Shown here: positions 44,446-48,908 of the stretch, piece by piece
Position numbering within the stretch: the first letter of the stretch is position 1
Layout: each line of letters opens with the position of its first letter
DNA from: Dehalococcoidia bacterium
GTDB lineage: Bacteria > Chloroflexota > Dehalococcoidia > GIF9 > UBA5629
Length of the DNA stretch: 48,908 nucleotides
Direction of reading: 5' to 3'
Assembly (NCBI GenBank): GCA_016930155.1
Contig: JAFGHL010000040.1
Location: 1 to 48,908, forward strand
The notes under the pieces: model-generated
Told to the model about the DNA's origin: nothing
What the model saw: the letters and a program-made list of their open reading frames with translations, nothing else
Databases searched by the model: none
Made by a program: the position numbers and the translations under genes

Positions 44446-45089
44446 TCCGCGTATTGGAGCACGACCACTTCAAGTTCAGCCGGCAGACTGTTGGAAGTGA
44501 TCTCAATTTCGCTGCCCGCTATTCTTTTAACTTTGCTCTTGTCTTTAGCGAAGTCCTCCGCGCTCCACTGCAGGAACTGGCACCTGTCCGTCTTGTAATG
44601 CATGGGTATGGCTATGAGTGGTTTGATATCTGCGCATACTACATTGGCAGTTTCAACATCGATTGTGAACACGGCGCCCACAGGTATCAGCAACACATCC
44701 ACCCTGCCCACAGAATCGAGTTGCGCGGCTGACAGCCGGTGCCCCAGATCGCCCAGATGGCATATCCTGACGTCATCCATCACAGCACAAAACACTGTAT
44801 TGACCCCCAGCTTCTTGCCGCCGACATCATCGTGTAAAACATTTATCCCTCGCAACTTAATACCTTTGATCGTCTTATCTGCGCTCCCCTTCACGATCTC
44901 AGGCTTGCCCGGCAGGGCATCCGTGCAGTTATGATCCGCATGCTCATGACTGACGGTTACCAGGTCGACTTTCTCGCTGACCTGTTTATAGTTCAAATGG
45001 CTGTCCGACTTGAAAGGATCCATTAGTACCTTCGTGCCGTCGCCCGCCGTCAGCAAAAAACATGAGTGCCCGAACCATTTTATCTTCAT
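44442..45089 (-). CDS. Metal-dependent hydrolase, UPF0173 (metallo-beta-lactamase fold)
   Basis: A 215-residue protein of the UPF0173 family, known only as probable metal-dependent hydrolases. It starts MKIKWFGHSCFLL and carries the zinc motif SHEHADHN (about 57-64), a later GDLGHRL and AIPMHYKT. I start at the ATG at 45089 because AGGAGG lies 7 bases upstream and the family begins there, although the frame is open 11 codons further. pepA lies directly upstream, with its stop 10 bases before this start, and is likely co-transcribed. Reaction unknown. Confidence 0.9.
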   Translation of the reverse strand: MKIKWFGHSCFLLTAGDGTKVLMDPFKSDSHLNYKQVSEKVDLVTVSHEHADHNCTDALPGKPEIVKGSADKTIKGIKLRGINVLHDDVGGKKLGVNTVFCAVMDDVRICHLGDLGHRLSAAQLDSVGRVDVLLIPVGAVFTIDVETANVVCADIKPLIAIPMHYKTDRCQFLQWSAEDFAKDKSKVKRIAGSEIEITSNSLPAELEVVVLQYAD

Positions 45090-45099
45090 GTTCAACCTC

Positions 45100-46602
45100 C
45101 TATCTCTCACTGAAACCTGCAATGAAGCGTATGAGCGTCCTTACACCGAAGCCTGTTGCTCCCTTCACCAAAACCCCCCTGGTCTTATCCGCCATAAAAG
45201 TACCTGCTATATCGATGTGTGCCCAGGGCGTCTCGCCTACAAACTCCTGCAGGAAAAGGGCCGCCGTGATGGCCCCACCATACCTGCCACCTGAGTTTTT
45301 CAAGTCGGCAACCTCGCTTTTGTTCAGGTCTTTGTATTCCTCCGGCAAAGGCAACTGCCATAGCTTTTCACCACCGCTGCCAGCCGCTTCCACAAGCTGA
45401 TCTGCCAGCTTGCGATTGTTGGAGAACAGACCGGCATACATATCGCCCAGAGCAACATGGCAGGCTCCGGTCAAAGTAGCCAGGTCTACAATGGGGCTAA
45501 GCCCGTTCTTAACTGCGTAAGAGAGCGCATCGGCCAGTATCAGCCTGCCTTCCGCATCGGTATTAACTACCTCAATAGTTTTGCCGTTGGACGCTTTCAG
45601 CACATCCCCAGGCTTGAGCGCCCTGCCGCCGGGGAGGTTCTCGGTGGCCGGTATCAGCGCAGTTACATTGACAGCCAGCTTCATCTGCGCTATGGCATCC
45701 ATGACCGTAATCACCACCGCTCCGCCTGCCATATCGCCCTTCATATCGGACATAAATTCCTGCGGCTTGAGCGATATTCCGCCCGAGTCGAATGTCAAAC
45801 CCTTGCCCACCAGGCCGATGATCTCTTTTCCGGCCGGGTTACCGCGGTAATCCATAACTATAAAATTGGGCGGCTCTGAGGTCCCCCGAGCCACACCCAG
45901 CAGGGCGCCCATCTTCTCCTTCTCCATCTGTGCGCGGTCCATCACAACTATATTAAGGCCGTGCCTGGAGGCTATCTCTCTCGCCCTCTCCGCCATGTGC
46001 GAGGGAGTCATATGATTGGCCGGCTCATTGACCATATCCCTCGCCATCATCGCCGCAGCAGCCGTGATCCTGCCCATCTCCAACCCTGCACCCATCGCAT
46101 CAAACATGCTATTGTCATTTTCCAGCAAGACGATCTCCCCTATCTCATGACTGTTTTCGTCACTGGTCATATGGCGCTTGTACTGATAAGCGCCAAGCAG
46201 GCAACCCTCGGACACTGCACGGCTCAAATCGGCATGACCCGGACCGCCTTCACCACCCACCCGCAGGTCAAAGGCAGCAGATCTGGCTCTATGCTTACTC
46301 AGGATGCGCACAACTTCCCCTGCCAGGTCCCTCAATTTATCGGTATTCCATTCAGCCCGCTTGCCCATGCCGGCCACAACAGCCAGCCGGGGAGTAATCT
46401 TTCCCAGCGTATGCAGCACGTGCACCTCATTCAGCTTCCCTTTTGTCTCGCCTGAACTGATCAGATCTGCTATGATACCTCCTAAAGCCGCATTTAACTC
46501 GCCGGCAGCGCCAACCAGACCCTCATCCCCCTCGAAAACTCCAGCTATAACCGCATCAGTTGTAATGGTGTTAACACCACCTGGTCTGACTTCAAACTTC
46601 AC
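45100..46602 (-). CDS. pepA: Leucyl aminopeptidase (M17)
   Basis: PepA is a hexameric two-metal aminopeptidase that removes N-terminal residues; some homologues also bind DNA. Of 500 residues, the C-terminal catalytic domain holds VGKGLTFDSGG (265-275) and NTDAEGRL (347-354), the family signature with metal-binding Asp/Glu and the catalytic lysine and arginine. The N-terminal third is the variable domain. The start is GTG with GGAGGG 5 bases upstream. A promoter and a hairpin leader lie upstream. In Escherichia coli PepA also takes part in pyrimidine regulation; that the pyr operon is the divergent neighbour here may be chance. Confidence 0.96.
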   Translation of the reverse strand: MKFEVRPGGVNTITTDAVIAGVFEGDEGLVGAAGELNAALGGIIADLISSGETKGKLNEVHVLHTLGKITPRLAVVAGMGKRAEWNTDKLRDLAGEVVRILSKHRARSAAFDLRVGGEGGPGHADLSRAVSEGCLLGAYQYKRHMTSDENSHEIGEIVLLENDNSMFDAMGAGLEMGRITAAAAMMARDMVNEPANHMTPSHMAERAREIASRHGLNIVVMDRAQMEKEKMGALLGVARGTSEPPNFIVMDYRGNPAGKEIIGLVGKGLTFDSGGISLKPQEFMSDMKGDMAGGAVVITVMDAIAQMKLAVNVTALIPATENLPGGRALKPGDVLKASNGKTIEVVNTDAEGRLILADALSYAVKNGLSPIVDLATLTGACHVALGDMYAGLFSNNRKLADQLVEAAGSGGEKLWQLPLPEEYKDLNKSEVADLKNSGGRYGGAITAALFLQEFVGETPWAHIDIAGTFMADKTRGVLVKGATGFGVRTLIRFIAGFSER

Positions 46603-46649
46603 TTTTCCCTCCAGTATATAATATTATGTAAACGCAGAGGCACTGCGAT

Positions 46650-46702
46650 CCCTGGCAGACGATATCTCTGCCAGGGCAATACAACAGCCGCATCTGATTA
46701 TA
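46650..46702 (-). promoter_or_regulatory. pepA promoter and leader hairpin
   Basis: On the minus strand TATAAT (46702-46697) is perfect; a TTGATG about 19 bases before it is a possible -35. The leader of about 88 bases then holds a perfect 10-bp hairpin, CCCTGGCAGA and TCTGCCAGGG around a 7-base loop (46676-46650), with no T-run, so not a terminator. It may stabilise or control the pepA message, or be an operator shared with the divergent pyr promoter. Confidence 0.5.
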
Positions 46703-46735
46703 TTACCACCTTTTCATCAACCATCAATCTGATAA

Positions 46736-46765
46736 TTGATTTATACCGGCTTTCAATGGTATAAT
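46736..46765 (+). promoter_or_regulatory. pyrR operon promoter
   Basis: TTGATT (46736-46741), an 18-base spacer and a perfect TATAAT (46760-46765) give a promoter with a start near 46772. It leads directly into the PyrR-controlled leader. Confidence 0.8.
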
Positions 46766-46778
46766 AACGAAAAGTGAA

Positions 46779-46896
46779 CCTTTAAGTCAGCCCAGCGAGG
46801 CTGGCAAGGGAAAAGTGAAGTTACTTCGCCGCAAATCCGGTCCGGGCATATGTGCTTGTAACAGACCTCTTGCCAGCAAGGGCAAGAGGTTTTTTT
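46779..46896 (+). promoter_or_regulatory. PyrR-dependent transcription attenuator
   Basis: The leader contains the PyrR RNA-binding element, CCAGCGAGGCTGGCAAGGG around 46792-46810. Its GCTGGCAAG (46800-46808) can pair with CTTGCCAGC (46869-46877) as antiterminator. The latter overlaps the 5' arm of a terminator: ACCTCTTGCC (46865-46874) with GGCAAGAGGT (46881-46890) and a T7 run ending just before the pyrR ATG. By the known mechanism, PyrR with UMP holds the binding loop, frees the terminator and stops transcription. All parts are visible in sequence. Confidence 0.92.
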
Positions 46897-46897
46897 A

Positions 46898-47455
46898 ATG
46901 CCTGAAAAAACTCTGCTTAATTCTTCCGATATCGAAAGGGCGCTGGTCCGCGTCTCGCACGAGATACTCGAGCGCAATAAAGGCGCAACCGATATCGTAT
47001 TTGTCGGTATTAAGACACGCGGCGTTCCTTTAGCCCAGCGTCTGGCTGCAATCATACGCACCATGGAGCAGGTCGATATTCCCGTCGGGTCTCTGGATAT
47101 AACCCTTTACCGCGACGATGTTTCTTCGCTGAGCTTTAAACATGTTGTTCAGCAGACCTATGTTCCTTTCGATATCACCAGCAAGCATCTGATACTGGTC
47201 GACGATGTTTTTTACACCGGCCGCAGCATACGCGCCGCCCTGGACGCACTGATAGACCTGGGAAGGCCTGAGACCATACAGCTTGCCGTGCTGATCGACA
47301 GGGGCCACCGCGAGTTGCCCATCCGCGCTGATTTCGTAGGAAAAAATATCCCCACGGCGCGCAACGAAGAGATAAAAGTATATCTGAGCGAGGTCGATGC
47401 TGTGGACAAAGTCACGGTTATGAGGACGGAGGGAGGCAAGAATGAGCTTAAGTGA
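46898..47455 (+). CDS. pyrR: Bifunctional pyr regulator / uracil phosphoribosyltransferase PyrR
   Basis: PyrR binds pyr leader RNA when UMP is high and also has weak uracil phosphoribosyltransferase activity. Of 185 residues, the PRPP-binding loop [17 protein letters not shown] (99-115) and the basic [13 protein letters not shown] near 36-48 are typical. The ATG lies just after the attenuator T-run, so no separate ribosome site is present; it is translated when the terminator is bypassed (AAGAGG in the terminator arm may serve). It overlaps pyrB by 14 bases. Confidence 0.95.
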   Translation: MPEKTLLNSSDIERALVRVSHEILERNKGATDIVFVGIKTRGVPLAQRLAAIIRTMEQVDIPVGSLDITLYRDDVSSLSFKHVVQQTYVPFDITSKHLILVDDVFYTGRSIRAALDALIDLGRPETIQLAVLIDRGHRELPIRADFVGKNIPTARNEEIKVYLSEVDAVDKVTVMRTEGGKNELK

Positions 47456-48452
47456 ACCGAGACCCGGCACGGCTACACGTGAAACATTGCCCAACCCATC
47501 CATAGATTTCTGGAAACACCGCCATGTGCTGGACCTGGATGATTTCAGCAGGGAGGAGACAGACCTTGTTTTTGAGATAGCCGAGGGCATGGTGGAGATA
47601 CTGGATCGCGATGTTAAGAAAGTGCCCACCCTGCGTGGTAAAACCATTGCCACCATGTTCTTTGAGCCAAGCACCCGTACCCGCGCATCCTTCGAACTGG
47701 CGGCGAAATACCTTGGGGCGGACACCATTAATCTGGAAGCCGCCAGAAGCAGCGTGGCCAAGGGCGAATCTCTCATAGACAGCCTGCGTACGCTGCAGGC
47801 ACTGGAAGTAAACGCCATCATCATGAGGCATCCCTGCTCCGGCGCACCCTACATCGCCGCGCGCAATCTGGATACCAGCATTATCAACGCTGGTGACGGC
47901 TGCCACGCCCATCCTTCACAGGGGCTTCTGGACATATTCACAATGAGACAGCAGCTTGGCAACCTGAAAGGCCGTAAAGCCGTGATCGTCGGCGATATTT
48001 TACACAGCAGAGTGGCCCGCTCCAACATCTGGGGCACCCGCCATTACGGCATGAAGCTGGTGCTCTGCGCACCACCCACCCTTATGCCCCACGGCCTGCC
48101 CGATATGCTGGAAAAATATTCTCTCAACCATGTGACCCTCGAGCACGACCTCAATACAGCAATTAAAAACGCCGATATCGTCATGCCTCTGAGGCTGCAA
48201 AAGGAGCGGCAGCAAAGCGGGCTGATATCATCTCTGCGAGAGTATACTCAGGGATATCAAATCAATGCGGCGCGCCTGGCCGGTGCGAAACCTGATGTCC
48301 TGGTGATGCATCCAGGACCCATGAACGAAGGCGCCGAGATCAGCCCTGAGGTGGCCTACGGAACCAGGTCGCTGATTGAACAGCAAGTCACCAATGGTGT
48401 AGCGGTGCGCATGGCGCTGCTGTATCTGATTGCAGGGGGAAAAAGCAGATGA
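47442..48452 (+). CDS. pyrB: Aspartate carbamoyltransferase catalytic subunit
   Basis: PyrB joins carbamoyl phosphate and aspartate, the committed step of pyrimidine synthesis. The carbamoyl-phosphate motif [12 protein letters not shown] (74-85), the aspartate-site region [14 protein letters not shown] and the late [13 protein letters not shown] are all intact. The 336 residues include about 20 extra at the N-terminus. GGAGG precedes the ATG, within the end of pyrR. The stop overlaps the pyrC start (ATGA). No regulatory pyrI follows. Confidence 0.97.
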   Translation: MSLSEPRPGTATRETLPNPSIDFWKHRHVLDLDDFSREETDLVFEIAEGMVEILDRDVKKVPTLRGKTIATMFFEPSTRTRASFELAAKYLGADTINLEAARSSVAKGESLIDSLRTLQALEVNAIIMRHPCSGAPYIAARNLDTSIINAGDGCHAHPSQGLLDIFTMRQQLGNLKGRKAVIVGDILHSRVARSNIWGTRHYGMKLVLCAPPTLMPHGLPDMLEKYSLNHVTLEHDLNTAIKNADIVMPLRLQKERQQSGLISSLREYTQGYQINAARLAGAKPDVLVMHPGPMNEGAEISPEVAYGTRSLIEQQVTNGVAVRMALLYLIAGGKSR

Positions 48453-48908
48453 AAAATGACAGCCTCCTGATAAAAAACGCACTCACTATCGACCCCGCCG
48501 CCGGCATTGAGGAGACCGGTGATATCTTAATCACCGGAGGAAAGATATCGAAGATCGGCAAAAACATCTCTGCAGCCGGTGTCACAGTCATTAATGCATC
48601 GGGATTAATTGCCTCTCCGGGCTTTATCGATCTGCACTGCCATTTGCGCCAGCCCGGCTACGAGAATAAGGAGACCATTGCAACAGGTGCGCGGGCAGCC
48701 GCGCGTGGCGGCTATACCACGATATGCTGCATGCCCAATACCAATCCCCCGCTGGACAGCGCCGCGGTCGTCAGTCATGTCAAGGATATAGCGGCCAGGG
48801 AGGCTTCCTTTATAACGATTCTGCCGGTCGGCTGCATTACCGAAGGCAGGGCAGGGAAGGAATTGACAAATATGGCGGAGTTGGCCGCTACCGGGTGCAT
48901 TGGGTTCA
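48449..48908 (+). CDS. pyrC: Dihydroorotase, N-terminal part (cut by window end)
   Basis: The first 153 residues of a dihydroorotase, which cyclises carbamoyl aspartate to dihydroorotate. The zinc motif in GFIDLHCHLRQPGYE provides His63 and His65. GGYTTICCMPNTNPP (88-102) is the typical substrate-site segment of class I enzymes. The ATG overlaps the pyrB stop, so translation is coupled. The frame is open to the last base. The rest lies outside the window. Confidence 0.95.
   Translation, partial: MKNDSLLIKNALTIDPAAGIEETGDILITGGKISKIGKNISAAGVTVINASGLIASPGFIDLHCHLRQPGYENKETIATGARAAARGGYTTICCMPNTNPPLDSAAVVSHVKDIAAREASFITILPVGCITEGRAGKELTNMAELAATGCIGF

Noticed and set aside
45090-45122. Longer start of the UPF0173 gene
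   Set aside because: The extension overlaps pepA, while AGGAGG and the family N-terminus MKIKWFGHS favour 45089.
1-48908. CRISPR arrays, insertion sequences, integrases or phage genes
   Set aside because: No regularly spaced repeats, transposase motifs or phage proteins were seen; the only repeats are the short element at 27.7 and 34.9 kb and the duplicated pilin genes.

Overview
The window reads as a chromosomal segment of a Chloroflexota bacterium, most likely class Dehalococcoidia (inference). Grounds: a minimal division cluster (rsmH, a 45-residue membrane ORF, ftsA, ftsZ) with no murein-synthesis genes in it; a B12-dependent class II ribonucleotide reductase directly after nrdR; a type IV pilus locus without secretin or pilP/pilQ genes, as expected of a cell with one membrane; and a rubrerythrin typical of anaerobes. 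G+C is about half by eye. I saw no transposase, integrase, phage gene or CRISPR array, so this looks like core chromosome with some lineage-specific surface functions.

Layout. 1-3.6 kb: cell division (rsmH, 45-aa ORF, ftsA, ftsZ), closed by a strong hairpin. 3.6-8.3 kb: nucleotide supply: nrdR and nrdJ overlap behind two NrdR-box-like sites 31 bp apart, followed by a GAF / nuclease-fold / hypoxanthine phosphoribosyltransferase fusion. 8.28-8.45 kb: on the minus strand, an apparently undescribed structured RNA of about 128 nt with its own promoter and terminator. 8.5-24 kb: type IV pilus region. The minus-strand run is pilB, pilC, two copies of a pilV-pilW-pilX-like prepilin module, pilO, a pilM-pilN fusion and pilT. 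The major pilin gene faces it from its own promoter, and an O-antigen-ligase-like protein and pilD lie beyond. The pilB promoter places the transcript start on a compact folded leader. 24.2-27.6 kb: a large secreted, C-terminally anchored beta-propeller-type protein, divergent from pilB.

27.6-32 kb: a methyltransferase, an alpha/alpha-toroid protein and two paralogous GT4 glycosyltransferases. 32.1-34.8 kb: a TetR regulator with a palindromic operator and an ABC exporter pair. 34.9-41.7 kb: housekeeping genes (gpmA, nadE, rubrerythrin, marC, an alpha/beta hydrolase) and a membrane diguanylate cyclase. 42.07-42.23 kb: tRNA-Glu(CTC) and tRNA-Gln(CTG). 42.3-46.6 kb: two metallo-beta-lactamase-fold hydrolases, a small membrane protein, rnc and pepA. 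46.7 kb to the end: the pyrimidine operon pyrR-pyrB-pyrC behind a PyrR attenuator; pyrC is cut by the window edge.

The best candidates for undescribed biology are the minus-strand RNA at 8284-8411, the folded leader of the pil operon at 23941-24009, the three-domain HPRT fusion, and the duplicated minor-pilin modules whose PilX-like members carry long beta-helix-like passenger regions.
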